Assembly: GCA_030063045.1 (NCBI GenBank)
Contig: JAQSEB010000155.1
Location: 1 to 64,000 of the forward strand
Source: Pratylenchus scribneri
Lineage: Eukaryota > Nematoda > Chromadorea > Rhabditida > Pratylenchidae
Direction of reading: 5' to 3'
DNA: 64,000 nt
Shown here one piece after another: positions 31,323 to 43,600 of the stretch (the first letter of the stretch is position 1; every line of letters starts with the position of its first letter). The translations under genes were made by a program, and so were the position numbers. Below the pieces are notes generated by a model that did no database searches, was not told the DNA's origin, and saw only the letters and a program-made list of their open reading frames with translations.

Positions 31323-34300
31323 TCAAAATTTTGGCACATCAAATTTTAGTGAAAATCCATCAGCCACCGAGGAATTTTGTTGTCCAATTTGTGCTCCTTT
31401 TTGATGCTTTTTCCTTTTATTAGCATTCTCGCCTTTTGATGGAAACTGTAAATAAAATAATAAAAAATAATAATTAAATTTGTGATTTATTATTGTTTAT
31501 GAAATTGAAATAATTTTACCACAAAATGAATTAATTCTAATTTGTAAATTGTAAAATTCAAATAAATGGATTTAATTGGGTTTAAATTAAATTTTAAAAC
31601 TAGAAAGTAAATATAATTTTGGGTTACCGTATACACTCTTTTATTCCCCATTCTCTAATAATTCCCCAACCTCGACTTTGAAGACCCATAGCTCATGGTA
31701 GGGTGGAATTTAAAAAAAAAAATTTATTACATTTTCTTAGTTCCCTAAAATTCTACAAAAAGCGTCATAATTCGTTAAAAAAAATGCCCACAAATTAAAG
31801 AGTGAGACCTTAAATTTTTTGCAATTATTGAAAAATAATTCCCTATGGGGAATTAAAAAAGTATATACGGTATGTTTAAAATTAAAATTCGAAAAAACAA
31901 TTAATTGTTGTTTTTCGGTTAATTAATTGGGCGAATTTCTCTCAAATAATTTCTCTATTAGCTATTCATTTATTTAAATTTGAAAATTTTACTATTTCCA
32001 AAATTATATATACCATTTGTTGAAGTGATGATGGATCAGCCGGAATTGGATCATTTTGGAACCATTCACTTTTGAGTGCATCTATGGCCGAAATTCTCTG
32101 CATTGGGTCCAATTTAAGAAGCCTAAAATAAAAAATACATATTAAAATGATTTAAAATTGAATTCACCCAATCAACAATTCCATTCCATCATTGTCTTCG
32201 GCCAATTCCTCCCAAAATTTGCTTTCCAACTTTTCCTCTGATTGAATTTGTCCGAATTCTGTCTGCTTCATTCCAGGCAATTCCCCACATCCCGGCCAAC
32301 ATTCTTCATTTGGAATGTCCAATAAATGGAATATTTTCCGCATTTGTTCAATTTCACTTTTGCCCGGGAACATTGGAAACATTTGAAGGAATTCACCAAA
32401 AATGCAGCCAACAGACCAAATGTCAGCCGGCGTTGAATAAAACTTAATTTATAGTGCAATTTTATATTATTTTGGATTGATTTTACTTTTGTGCCCAGCA
32501 AAATTTCCGGCGCCCTATACCAAAGTGTGCAGACCAAAGGGGTGTACTGTTTCAATGGGTCGCCGAATTCACGGGCCATTCCAAAATCGCCAATCTATTC
32601 AAATGTGGAAATATTTGCCTTGAAATTCATTTATACCTTTAGAATTCCCCCTTTTGACAGCAATAAATTGGCCGTTTTCAAATCACGATGAAGCACAAAT
32701 TCCTCATGCAAATGGCCAATTCCAGACAATAATTGACGCATCAATGTTTTGATTTGGGCTATGATAAAATTAAAAATTAGGCATTTTTAATTATATTATT
32801 TATTAAAATTTATTTTATTGTTGTTTTTTATTTTTAAAATTTCAAAATCAGTCAGATTTGATCAAATTATGTCGTGAACATTTATCAATTGACCTATCCA
32901 AAACTTTCAACTTTACAGTACTATTACTTAAATGTGTGGGAAAAGATAAACAACAGAAATATTTTATAATTTATTCGTGTTTTAAATTTGCGTTCTCTTT
33001 AGAATTAATTAAAATACTCTTTTAAAACCCTAGCAGAGGAATTTTTTTAACCCTTCAAAAATTAGGAAAATGAGCTGGCTAACTTCTTAATTTATAGACA
33101 TTTTTGAATAAATTATAGCGGATTTTGTATAGTTTTAGGGAACTAAAAAAACAATTAAAATTTTTTAAGGTTCACCCTTCCATCCTCAAAATCGAAGAAG
33201 GGAATTATTAGAGTTTTTTTTAAGAGTATACAGTATATACAAAGTAAAATTCAGCCAATGTTGATATAATATTGTTCCAAAACATTTTTGTTGTCAAATG
33301 TCACAACTATTTTGCCACTAATATTGTTAAATTAATTCAATTTTAAGTTATATTCCAAATATTTCAAAAAATTAATTTTCTCGACCAACCAATTGTCCAT
33401 TTTCTGCTTTCTCCTCTCATTTTATCCATCATCATTTTCAAATCATTTTCCACAAATTCCATAACCAGACAAACCGACCAATTCTCAATGTTGGAATCGT
33501 CGACCACAATTTCCCTTACATTCACAATATTTTCATGTTTTCCACATTTTAGAAGCTAAATAAATAATGAATCAAAGATTCGCTAATCAAAATTATATAT
33601 AAACCATATTAATTTCGCGAAGTGCGGTGATCGGAAAGCCTTCATTCTCTTCATCCAATTTCACATCCAATTTCAACAATTTTAAGGCAACAATTTCATC
33701 TTAAATTATTGTTTATCAAAATTAATAATTGAGCTAAAGCTTTTTTTTTAATTAAAATATAATCCGAATATACTCAGGCCTAAATTTAATTGGCCAAATA
33801 ATTACTAGACATAATGAATTGATATTTACTTCCATACATTTACTTATTTTGGTTGTTTCTTTTGATTTTCATCTTTATATTTATGTATCAATATCAAATA
33901 TTTTTTTGCCAATTTTCCGATTTTTCCACTAACACTAATTAAACAAAATAATTTTCCAAAACATTAATATTTTTGAATTTTAAAGGAAAAAGAAAATGGT
34001 TTCTTTTATTAATACAATTTTCCGTGGCATAGATCTTATATTATATCATATATCTTTGAATGATTTCCATTTTTTTTATACATTTTTAACCTGTCTTTTT
34101 ATTCTGCGCCCTAAAAACCATGCCATATGTGCCTTCCGAAATATCATTCAAATATTCATATTCCTCGGTCAATTTTCGACATCCCGAAAGGCCTGGATAA
34201 TAAATGGGCAATTTGGCAATAAGCCCTCTCTGATATTCTGCCTTCTTTTTGGCCAAAACATGGAAAGGAAGCTGCAAATTTTGTGCCTACATTTTTTTAA

Positions 34301-34475
34301 AATTTTGATTCACCAGCGATTTTTCCTCTTTGGTCAACAATTCAAACGGTTTATTGGCCAAAAATTGACCAAAATTTGATGTTGAAGGACTTTGAGGCGA
34401 ATGGCCATATTCATCTTCATCGGTAGAAGGGGGCGACGGCGATTTGGACAATGCCCGAAAATATTCACCTTTCAT
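31323..34475 (-). CDS. cdk11: CDK11-type cyclin-dependent kinase
   Basis: Nine exons (34475-34314, 34286-34091, 33699-33605, 33555-33390, 32758-32637, 32594-32487, 32442-32168, 32122-32014, 31445-31323) all agree in phase and give 451 residues. Kinase motifs: [11 protein letters not shown] glycine loop, VALK catalytic Lys, PITALRE cyclin-binding helix, HRDLKTAN catalytic loop, [11 protein letters not shown]-loop [14 protein letters not shown], and the CDK11 ending DGFSLKF. The GCR box just before the kinase ([10 protein letters not shown]) is also typical of CDK11, which acts in pre-mRNA splicing, transcription and mitosis. The long N-terminal Arg/Glu-rich part of animal CDK11 is almost absent: only about 100 residues, with a Ser-Pro cluster, precede the kinase. 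Upstream exons beyond 34475 cannot be excluded. The first intron is only 27 bases. Confidence 0.93.
31625..31872. mobile_element. MITE-like element, TACCGTA family (copy 4, inverted)
   Basis: Ends taccgtatacactcttttat and aaaaagtatatacggta. The interior reads gacccatagctcatggtag, the complement of the gctatgggtc word in other copies, so it lies in the opposite direction. It sits in the last intron of CDK11. Confidence 0.75.
33005..33240. mobile_element. MITE-like element, TACCGTA family (copy 5, decayed)
   Basis: Carries aaatactcttttaaaaccc, aattatagcggattttgta, tttagggaactaa and, at the end, aagagtatacagtatatac. The left TACCG end has been lost. It sits in the CDK11 intron 33389-32759. Confidence 0.6.
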
Positions 34476-36527
34476 TTTTGGTCTAATTTCTCTTAAATAT
34501 TATTCCTCTTTAAATTAATTAATTTTAATGTTAATCCAAGCCAAGCCAAGCTAATTTAAAAATGGAATAAATCCTCAAAAATGCCAAAAATATGCAATTT
34601 AAATTTAGAAGCCCCAGAAATAATTCCCAAATTTTTTTCCCATTTTTAGATTATCTAATCGTAAAAAATTCGATTTATATAATTGAAAATTATTTATATT
34701 TTCTTTTTTTCTCTATTCCCAAGGGATAATCCGCCCTCCGGGCATCCATTAAATCCTCAAATCCTCCCTTCACTTTCTCTAAATCCCCCAATTTTTGGCA
34801 TTCATTTCGGTGGCCTCAACCGTGTCAAAATTGATTTTCTCGTCAATCATCATTGGTCGCCGGGACCCGGGATGGGCGAGAGGCACACTTTTGCCCATTC
34901 TTCATTTTGGGCCAATGGGAGGAAATTGAGGAGGGCCACAAAAAGTGAGTGGCAGAAGGGCAAAAAAGCATGTGGGGGATTAAAAGAAGCACAAAAAGTG
35001 TCCCACACATCCCAAAACCCATACATTCTCTTTCCCTCTTGACTTTCCCATCTTCATCACATTCTTCACTTCACCCTTTCCCATTCCCTTTTTATGCTTT
35101 TATTTACTTCTCTTCAATCCCAATTTTCGATCTGCTGATTTGGCTTCTTTTTATCCGGCCAAATCAACAACAAAAATTGAAAACAGCAGCTGGCCAACGA
35201 CGGGGCAATCAACAACAAAAAATGAATGAAATAAATGTTTTAATCATAGTTCCAAACAAAATCCAGTTTCATTCCCGGGCCAAAACCCAGCTACTGCCTT
35301 TCTTTTTCCTCCATAAATTCCAATAAAACTCTCATGACCTTGAGAAGGAAATCTTGAATAGGAATTCAATTTTAGGTTTTGATTGATCCATTTACTCCCA
35401 TTTCTTTCATCAATAGCAAAAAATGAATGAATGTTTTAATTCCAGTACCAAAACCCAGCTGCTTTTTCTCCATAAATTCTCATAAAACCCTCCTGAACCT
35501 GACTGAGGAGTAAGGAGTAACCCATATTTTCTTTCATTCATTTCTTTTAATAGAAATTTGAAAAAAATTCTATCGAAATTTGAAACCCAACATTTTTGAA
35601 CGGATTTTTAAACTTGTAATTTCATATTTTATTAAATATTAAGCAAAATTTTGATCTGAAGTTTCATTAAATTACAAGCCTCTGATTTTTAAAAAATAAA
35701 AAATATTCAATTAAAAAAATCCACAGCTAAATTATATGGCCATATTAAAATATATTTAATCAATATTTCTGCCTAAATTTTGGCCATATTTTGCGTCATT
35801 TTGTTGAGCATAATTTAAATGCATAAAATCACCCTCACTTTTTTTCCATATTTTTAATTCTTTTCCATAATAAATTCAAAAATTTTAAAGAACCTTTTTA
35901 AATGACATATTATATAATAATATTCTTAAAATAACAATTAAAATGTGTTCTGCTCATTCAGCCAATTTTAAAAAATGTTTTTGCTATATTTCCGTTTAAT
36001 ATCCATTCAAAATTGGACTCTTCAAATTTCATCGTCATTCACATTTCAAGACCATTTTGAAGAATTCAAGCACCAATCAAAATTTCATTCTCGATTTAAA
36101 ATTCTTGCCAAGGCCCAACAAAACCTGTTTTTTGTCCAAATAGGGAATCGGGGATGTGGTCGAATATGGCCTTGGCCGATGATTCAACAACCAATAAGTG
36201 GAGGAGGGGATGAATCGTTTTGGGAAAAGGACTCTTTTCCGACCTTTCAATGATTTTCGTGGGTTTTCATTTTTTCACTTTTCCCCTTCAAAATCCATTG
36301 GCCCTGTTGATGAGCCATTCCATTTCCCGCGCGCGATTTTATTTTGTTGTTGTAATTTCTGTTTGTCATATCCCCAAATGCGAGGAATGTTGTGCGCAAT
36401 TCGAAGAGAAAGCAGTGAGAAATTGTGAATGATTGCGGCGAATATAGTGGGAATGGGTGAGTTATTAGTATAAAAAGGAAAGAATGTGGCCTAGGGAAAA
36501 CGACTCGCGATCGCGATGATTTTTGGT

Positions 36528-36646
36528 TACCGTATATATCCTATTAAAAGCCCATGGGCTTATAATTATCAGTTTCTCTAGGCTGGGCTTCTATTAGAAA
36601 CTGACCTTCTAATAGAGACTGGGCTTTTAATAGAATAAATACGGTA
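36528..36646. mobile_element. Short TACCGTA-ended inverted-repeat element
   Basis: Ends taccgtatatatcctattaa and ttaatagaataaatacggta pair. The interior is built of gggctt and tctattagaaa words in inverted order. At 119 bp it is the smallest member. Confidence 0.75.
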
Positions 36647-36651
36647 CTTGT

Positions 36652-36838
36652 ACCAGTGGGTTATCTACCTTAAGAGATGATTTTGAAATGAAGGGTTCCT
36701 CATATGGCTGGATTAGGGTTACGGATATGCGAGATAATAACCTATCACTATCACCCTAACCCTATACCGGATGACACATGGGGGTACCGTTGCCCTTCCC
36801 TAGGTCACCTAAAAAATCTGTAGATAGATAACCAACAA
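36652..36838. mobile_element. Inverted-repeat element, GTTATCTACC ends
   Basis: Ends gtgggttatctacct and the complement gttggttatctatct (atagataaccaac) pair. The interior (gggttacggatatgcgaga, caccctaaccctatacc, ggggtaccgttgcccttccc) resembles the element at 9083-9306. Confidence 0.6.
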
Positions 36839-37611
36839 GTAGCGATTTTTATCCATTTTTTCACTTTCGAGTCCCATCCCTCCCACGATTTTGTTTTGTT
36901 GTTGTAATTTTTGTTTGTCATTCCACCACCAAATGTGGTGGGTGAATGTCGCGCGCAAATCGAAGAGAAAACGGTGAACAAAAAGTGAGCGATTGCGGCG
37001 AATACGTAGTGGGAATTCGATGATATTATTAGGAGAAAGGGAAAAGAATGTGGCCAAATTGGAGAGAGGAATTGGAATGAGTAATCGAAAGTGGCAGAGA
37101 ATAATGGGACTGAAAAGTGAAAACATAGAAAAGCGAGGCCAAAAGAAGGGAAAGGCCAAATGCGCGACCATCGCGGACAACAATCCATCCATCCTCTCCC
37201 CTTTCCCCATCCAATCATCAATCAACAAATTCCACCCCACTCACTATTTTCTCCCTTTTTAAAAAGGTCCAAATAAATCGGCCTCCCATTCCTTTTTCGA
37301 TGGTTCCAATCCGCTCTTTTTTACCTTTTTTGCCTCTCCTCTCGTGATCATTCTTGATGATTGCCGGCAACGGGGGAATTTGGCCCGCAATTCTCGCCCA
37401 TCCATTCCCCCTCAATTCCCTTCTATTCCCTTTCATTCTTCAATTCAATTAAAACCATTTTCGAATTAATGCCTCCGCCAAAATTTAATAGTAAAATGTC
37501 ATTAAAAACGGTTTAACTCTGCGCGTTTTGACAATTTTTACGTTTTTTATTTCAAATCGCGCCAAATTTCAACCCCAAAATTTTCAGCTCAACAATACAT
37601 TATCGCTAAAA

Positions 37612-38013
37612 ATGAAATTACTTCTTTTCGGCACAATCCTCCTTTCCAGCTTCCTTTGCTCCGCTTATGCCGAATCGCTGACCGTTGAGGTCCATTCCAT
37701 CCATTTCCCTTCCATAAATTCCCCCAATTATTTACAGAAGGGCGATTCCATCACGCTGTTCGGCAATGAGCCAAAATCCGTGGACACCCCTTCGGTCATG
37801 GAACGACTCCTGGTTCGGGCCAAACGCAGTGGTGGCCGATGGACAACCCAACAAATTATTGAATGCATTTTTGCCATCTTCATTCCACCGGTTGCCGTCC
37901 TAATCCATGGTGGTCATGAATGGGTCCTCCATTTGGTGATTAACATCATTTTGTGGATCCTGGGCTGGATTCCGGGCACAATTCACGCACTTTGGTATTG
38001 CTTCTTCCGTTGA
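37612..38013 (+). CDS. Pmp3/UPF0057-like protein with signal peptide and RAKR site (1)
   Basis: A single exon gives 133 residues. Residues 1-20 are a classic signal peptide (MKLLLFGTILLSSFLCSAYA). A Ser/Pro-rich linker follows, ending LLVRAKR at about residues 74-80, a furin-type site. The rest, TTQQIIECIFAIFIPPVAVL followed by IHGG, NIILWILGWIPGTIHALWYC, is the two-helix Pmp3 fold. Pmp3 proteins are normally about 50-60 residues of bare membrane helices that affect plasma-membrane potential and salt tolerance. Here the family domain has been placed behind a secretory leader and propeptide. The start is chosen because it opens the signal peptide. A second gene of the same build follows 1.2 kb downstream. 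Confidence 0.85.
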   Translation: MKLLLFGTILLSSFLCSAYAESLTVEVHSIHFPSINSPNYLQKGDSITLFGNEPKSVDTPSVMERLLVRAKRSGGRWTTQQIIECIFAIFIPPVAVLIHGGHEWVLHLVINIILWILGWIPGTIHALWYCFFR

Positions 38014-39167
38014 ATGGAGACAAAACAAAGGACCAAGCCTTCACGCTCAGTGATAAACAAAATTAAACCATCCATCCATCCATTTTTACCCGAATCTTCT
38101 CGCATGATTAAAGTAAATAATAAATTACCCCTCAATTTTCTCTCCTTCTCAATTGTATTCATCAATTGCTGCTCCTATACAAAAATTGTCCTTTTATTTC
38201 ATTTTTATCAAATATAATTTTGGCCATCTCCCGCATTATATTACAATTAAATTCAATGTTTTCGTAATCATGATTTACATTTTACACTCAATTTTATTAA
38301 TTAATTAATTAATTGCATAAATTGAATTCAATTTCTTTAAAATTGGATATTTGAATAATTTCCCAAAAAAGGTTACACTAAAATAAAAGAGAAAGGAAAA
38401 ATGTAACATTTTTGTTTATACATTTTAATGAAAACGGATTGGTCTGGGTTTTTTCTCGTGCCAAAATACTAAAGTCCGTGTCTTCTCATCTTTCAATCAG
38501 CCAATTTTTAGACAGTCTTTTTTTTTCAGTTTTACCCATTAATTTACATTAAGAAGAAATGATACACTATATAAACAAATAAACATTTAAAATGATCAAT
38601 CATCAAAGGAGCGAATTTTTGTTATTATTTTAAATTGGAGAGTTCAATGAGCAAACAGCAAAGCATCAGCCACAAATACCTATATTAGTGATAAATAAGC
38701 AATTGTAAACAGGTTGCGAAAATATGTGGTAAATTTTGACGGAAATAAATAATATTCCCTAATAAAATCAATAAAGCCACAAATTCATCTTATTTTAATT
38801 GAAGTCTAAATTAATTTTGAAGATATTCTATTAAAATAATTTTTTTGAAAAGATTTCAAAAATATTAAAAAATAATTTTAATATATAACAAAAAAAATTG
38901 ATTTAAAGACCTTCTCCAAAATAATGTAACTTTTTTCCCAATTTCATTCTTTTTTATTTCAGCAGGAATCTTTTTTTATGATTAAATTTTCACACGTTTT
39001 TGTCTGAATCACTCATTCGGGTGGTTGAGATTGATTCATCCAATTTTTCCCAATTTCTATTTTTTAAAATATTTTAGTCATCCCCAATTTTCGCGCAAAC
39101 AATCAATTTTTGAAATTTAATTTTTTAAAAAAAATAATTTGAAATGCTCAATTTTCAGCCAAACAAA
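38014..39167. other. Spacer between the two Pmp3-like genes
   Basis: AT-rich. It contains the 3' end of the first gene and presumably the promoter of the second; an attttcag acceptor-like site at 39151-39158 lies just before the ATG. No other gene is called. Confidence 0.4.
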
Positions 39168-40461
39168 ATGTCGAAATCTTTCCTTTCATTTCCATTCTTT
39201 TTCTTTTTAATTGGCTTTTGCGCAACTTCTTTGCATTTGCCCCAATGCTCGGCCGAAATTGACTCAAATTCCAGGCATCATTTGGAGGTATAAAATGATG
39301 GTTGTTATAAAATATTTTTTCACAAATTGATCCCCAAAGAATTTTCCGATTTAATTAATATAGAAGACATAATTCTATGAACATTTTTATTAAGATGTTG
39401 AGGAGAAAATAGTCTAAATTAAATGAAATATTCTTAAAAATTTTATAAAATAATAAAAAAATTAACTATAGAGATCTATCGAATTATCTTGATTCTTGAA
39501 TACAAATTAAATATTTATGAATTGCCTTAAAATTTCATATGAATAATTAATTAATGGTCAAAAAATCAAAAATAATTACCAAAATTTCCTCAAATGCTAA
39601 TGCTAACTAATTTTTTAAAATAATCATTCGATGACCAAAATCTTCTTATTCAAAATTGCAGGTCGAAACAATCGGAGGAATTCCGCAATTCGGTCAATCT
39701 CCTCCAGAATTTGGACATAACAACGATGAAAATGAAGGTGGCGAATCAACAGAATTGCGAATTCGTGCCAAAAGGCATTATGAAAGTCGAACTTGGACAA
39801 GTCAACAAATAATCGAAGCCATCCTCTGCGTTTTCCTCCCACCGCTGGCTGTCATCATCCATGGGGGTAAATTTTATTTAAATTTTAAATATTTTTTTTG
39901 TTTAAAAATTATTTAAACAATGATAATGTTAACATTTTTGGCACTTAATTAATTTCAACATTTTTTTGTGGTTGACTAATTTATGCTAGAATCTGTATGA
40001 ATTATAGGCGTTTAAATGGAATCCAACAAATTAAATTGAAATTACTGCATAACCTCTTTTAATAATACCTGGGGAATTATTTTTCAACCTCTCAAAAATA
40101 TAGAAAATTAGATGTATAATTTATATTAACTTGTGAATATTTTTGAAGTAATTAGAATTTTGTAGAGTTTTGGGTACTAAGAAAATATACTTAGGATAGC
40201 TATGGGTCCTTAAACTTGGGGATGAGAAATTAATAAGATTAAATGGTAATGAATTTTAACCGGGACTGGGAGTGTTTTAATACATAATGATGGTATTTCA
40301 ATTTTACCATTAAATTCCACCAATTTTTAAAATCATTTTAATAAATTTGCCTAATTTTAGGACATGATATGCTACTTCATTTGTTACTCAATATCATTTT
40401 GTGGATTTGTGGATGGGTGCCGGGTGCCATTCATGCCTTTTGGTACTGTTTCTATCATTGA
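39168..40461 (+). CDS. Pmp3/UPF0057-like protein with signal peptide and RAKR site (2)
   Basis: Three exons (39168-39287, 39662-39866, 40361-40461) join in phase to give 141 residues. A signal peptide (SFPFFFFLIGFCATSLHL) is followed by an acidic Gly/Pro linker, the site IRAKRHYESR, then WTSQQIIEAILCVFLPPLAV, IHGGHDMLLH and NIILWICGWVPGAIHAFWYC. The shared order (leader, linker, RAKR, W-T-x-Q-Q-I-I-E, two hydrophobic segments) shows common origin with the upstream gene, although that one has no introns in its coding part. The cleaved product would be a Pmp3 of usual size. Localisation and processing are inferred. Confidence 0.85.
40044..40251. mobile_element. TACCGTA-family remnant in Pmp3-like gene 2 intron
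   Basis: Recognised by aacctcttttaata, cctggggaattatttttcaa, tagagttttgggtactaaga and gctatgggtccttaaacttg in the family order. Both ends are decayed. Confidence 0.55.
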
Positions 40462-40638
40462 TGAGTGAATTGTTCAACAAATTGCCATCATTCCATGCAT
40501 TCCAATTCGAATTCGAATATGATTAAGAATTAAAATATTAAATAAATTTATCCAAATTTTTCCAAAATAAACAAATTTGTTTTATTCATTTTTATGACAC
40601 ATACTAAATAAATTTATTCTTTTCATTGAATTCAACAT

Positions 40639-43600
40639 TCATTTTGCCTTGGAATTCTTTGACCCTGCAGGAGTTCCATCATTTGCATTTGGCTGATTAT
40701 TTTGTTGATATAATTTCCGTGAATAATAGCCAAGAAGTCCATCTCCATCATCCTCCCCCTCATCCTCTTCTTCATCTTCTTTCCCTTTCATTTTGCCGCT
40801 GTCTTCATCCTTCGATGCCATCAAAATTTCCTTTTGCGCGGAATCCATAATCTCATTTTCGTATTCCATTTCACTAAAAATGTTTGTGAATTTTTTTAAT
40901 TTTTATTTAAATTAAATTTTTAAAAAATATTTTTATTTGAACAATCAGCCTATTTCTTTAGTTTAGTCTATTAAATTTCCCTTATCTATTTTATTAATTT
41001 TCTGCTAATAAAAATCTATGGGTTATAAAATTTAATTTTACTTTTTTTACAAAGAATTATTTTCTCAGTATATTTCACTAAATAATTTACTAAAATTGAA
41101 ATTAATCACTTGGGAATTCGGCATATTTGAATTTTTGTTAATATTTTTATTTTATTTAAATTTTAAAAATTTTAATTTTAATATTTTATATTTGAAAAAT
41201 GCCATCTCTCTTATTTATTTTAATTAATTAAATTGTCCTCCTTTTATTAATTTTTTCCTTATAAAATTTTATGGGTTATAAAATTTAATTTTTTTACAAA
41301 TCATTTTCGCCATATTTTTCACTAATAAATTTAAAATTTTTTTGTTTAAATTAAATTTTTTTTTAGAAAATATGTGTTGAAGACTCACATTCTTTTATTT
41401 ATTTTAATTATTAAAATTTTTCTTCTTTTTATTAAATTTTTGAAAATAAAAATTTATGGGTTAAAATTTTATAGCTTTTTAACAAAAAAATAATTTCTCC
41501 ATATATTTTTAAAATTAATAAAATTTTATAAAAATTTCTCCACATTATTCTCTAATTAATTTAGTTCTTAAATTTTAATTTTATTTTTTAAATTAATTTT
41601 TTTTAATATTTACGTTTGATTTGAAGGTCGTCACCCTCACTTATTATTTTAATTTATAAAATTTTCCTTTTTTTTTAAATTTTTCCATATAAAAATTTAT
41701 GGGTTATTAATTTTGTATTTTTTTAAAAAAAAAATTAAATTTTCCAATATTTTTCACTAATCAATTTAAATTTTATAAAATTTTTTTTCTCCATATTTTT
41801 CCTAATTAATTTAATTTTTTATTATTTTTTAAATTAATTTTTTTTAATATTTTGTATTTGAAATGCATTTGTCCTCTCTCTTATTTATTATAATTTATTA
41901 AATTTTCCTTTCTTATAAATTTTTTTCCATCTAAAAATTTATGGGTTATAAAATTTAATTTTATCTTTTTTAGAAAAAAATTATTTTCTCTATATTTTTC
42001 ACTAATTAATTTAAAATTTAATATTTTTTAATTTATTTAAATTTTATAAAAATTATTTTCTCCATATTTTTCTCTAATTAATTTAAGTTTAAAATTTTTA
42101 TTTTGTTTAAATTAATTTTTTTAATATTTTTGTATTTTGGAAGATTGGTTGCATTATCTTAATTATTTTATTTAAAATTTTCCTTTCTTATTATAATTTT
42201 TTCCAAATAAAAATTTATGGGTAATAGAATTAATTCTACTATTTTTACAAAAAAATTCCTTTCTCCATATTTTTCTCTAATTTATTTAATTTTGAAATTT
42301 TTATTTTGTTTAAATTAAATCTTTTTAGAAATGTTTTATGCTTGAAAATTGCGTCCATTTATTTATTTCAATTTATTAAATTTTTCTTTTTTTTATTAAT
42401 TTTTTTCAAATAAAAATTTATGGGTTATAAAATTTAATTATCTTTCACATAAAATTATTTTCTCCTTATTTTTTCATTATTAATCTAAAAATTAATATTT
42501 AAAAATTTTTAAAATTTTATATTTAATTTGGTTATGAAATTAATCCATTTTCTGAATCTCCATTTTACCTAATCATTGTGCAAATTCCAACCAAAATTTG
42601 TCCCTGGGAAATGCAAGAATGCCCATTGGAATTGATCAGACAAATTCGGCATTGAACCCAGAAATAACCGCCCCTTGCACCAATCATACGAAAAAAGGCA
42701 CTTTGGGCTTGGCCTTGGTCAAGTGCTATTAAATAATTTGTTCATTTTTTAATTTAAAATTAATATTTTCAAAACCGGTTTGATGCATTTCAATTAAAAA
42801 TTCAGTGTCGGCTGGATGCACAAAAGAATAAAGGGAATGGTCAAGAAGGGCATTCGGCTGAAATCCACTGATGGATGTGAATCTTAATTAAAAATGAATG
42901 GGATAAATTTAATTGAAAAATATTTTTATTACCTTTTACAAATGAAAATCAACTCCAATGAGGGCGTTGAACGGAACATGAACATCGAAGGACTAAAATT
43001 GGAACCAATAATGAAAAGTCAGTCCAATTGGTTGAATAACCTCAATCGAAGTTCATTTTGGCCATAGGCAACCAATGGTTGGCCAAAGGCAATAAAACGA
43101 CCGGGCGCATCAGGCCATAGAGTTCCCATAAAATGGATTGGCTAAATATTTTTTTTTTGTTAAATTAAAGCATTAAAGGGTTATTTTAAAAATAGAACTG
43201 ACCGAATTTATATATGTTTTTTTTTCACAATAAAATATTGAATTTCTTCTCTGTGGATTTTTAGCTCTTTAGTTCAAAAATTTGACGGATTAATTATCAT
43301 TTTTTATTACATACCGTTTTTTTCTCTATTAGAATCCCATCCTCGACTTTGAGGTACTATATTTCTTGGATAAGGAATTTTTTGAAAAAAAATTTATTGT
43401 ATTAGTGTTATTGTTGGCTCTATAAAATAAGCTATATGTAGCTTGTTCAAAAATGTCAACATATATAAGAGTTAGCCCCTAAAATTTTTCCTATTTTAAG
43501 GCTCCGAAACTTATAAGCCCTTGGGCATCTAATAGAGAAAATACTATATTCAAAGTTTTTTTGTAAGTTTTTATTTCTTGAAATATCGTCCAACACAAAT

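Larger units (their letters stand above)
36341..37053. repeat. Diverged direct repeat pair flanking inserted elements
   Basis: Blocks 36341-36493 and 36891-37053 share ttgttgttgtaattt.tgtt, then cgcgcaa.tcgaagagaaa, gattgcggcgaata.agtgg and aaagaatgtggcc. Two inverted-repeat elements lie between them. It looks like a local duplication later invaded by MITEs. Confidence 0.7.
34476..37611. other. Intergenic region between CDK11 and the first Pmp3-like gene
   Basis: These genes are divergent, so two promoters should lie here. The several open frames (such as 34683-35042 and 35975-36253) lack splice partners, similarity and low-complexity-free content, and are not called. Repeats: a short tandem pair near 35220-35340 and 35410-35510 (atgaatgaa..aatgtttt, ccaaaacccagct, ctccataaattc) and the elements listed separately. 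A candidate trans-splice or intron acceptor (attttcag) lies at 37580-37587, 24 bases before the ATG. Confidence 0.4.

Noticed and set aside
34683..35326. Plus-strand frames upstream of the Pmp3-like genes
   Set aside because: Sequence is proline/serine-rich in more than one frame, crosses a local repeat and has no recognisable domain.
36805..37240. Minus-strand frames of 138-143 codons
   Set aside because: Aromatic-rich, overlapping in two frames over a repeat, with no splice partner or similarity.
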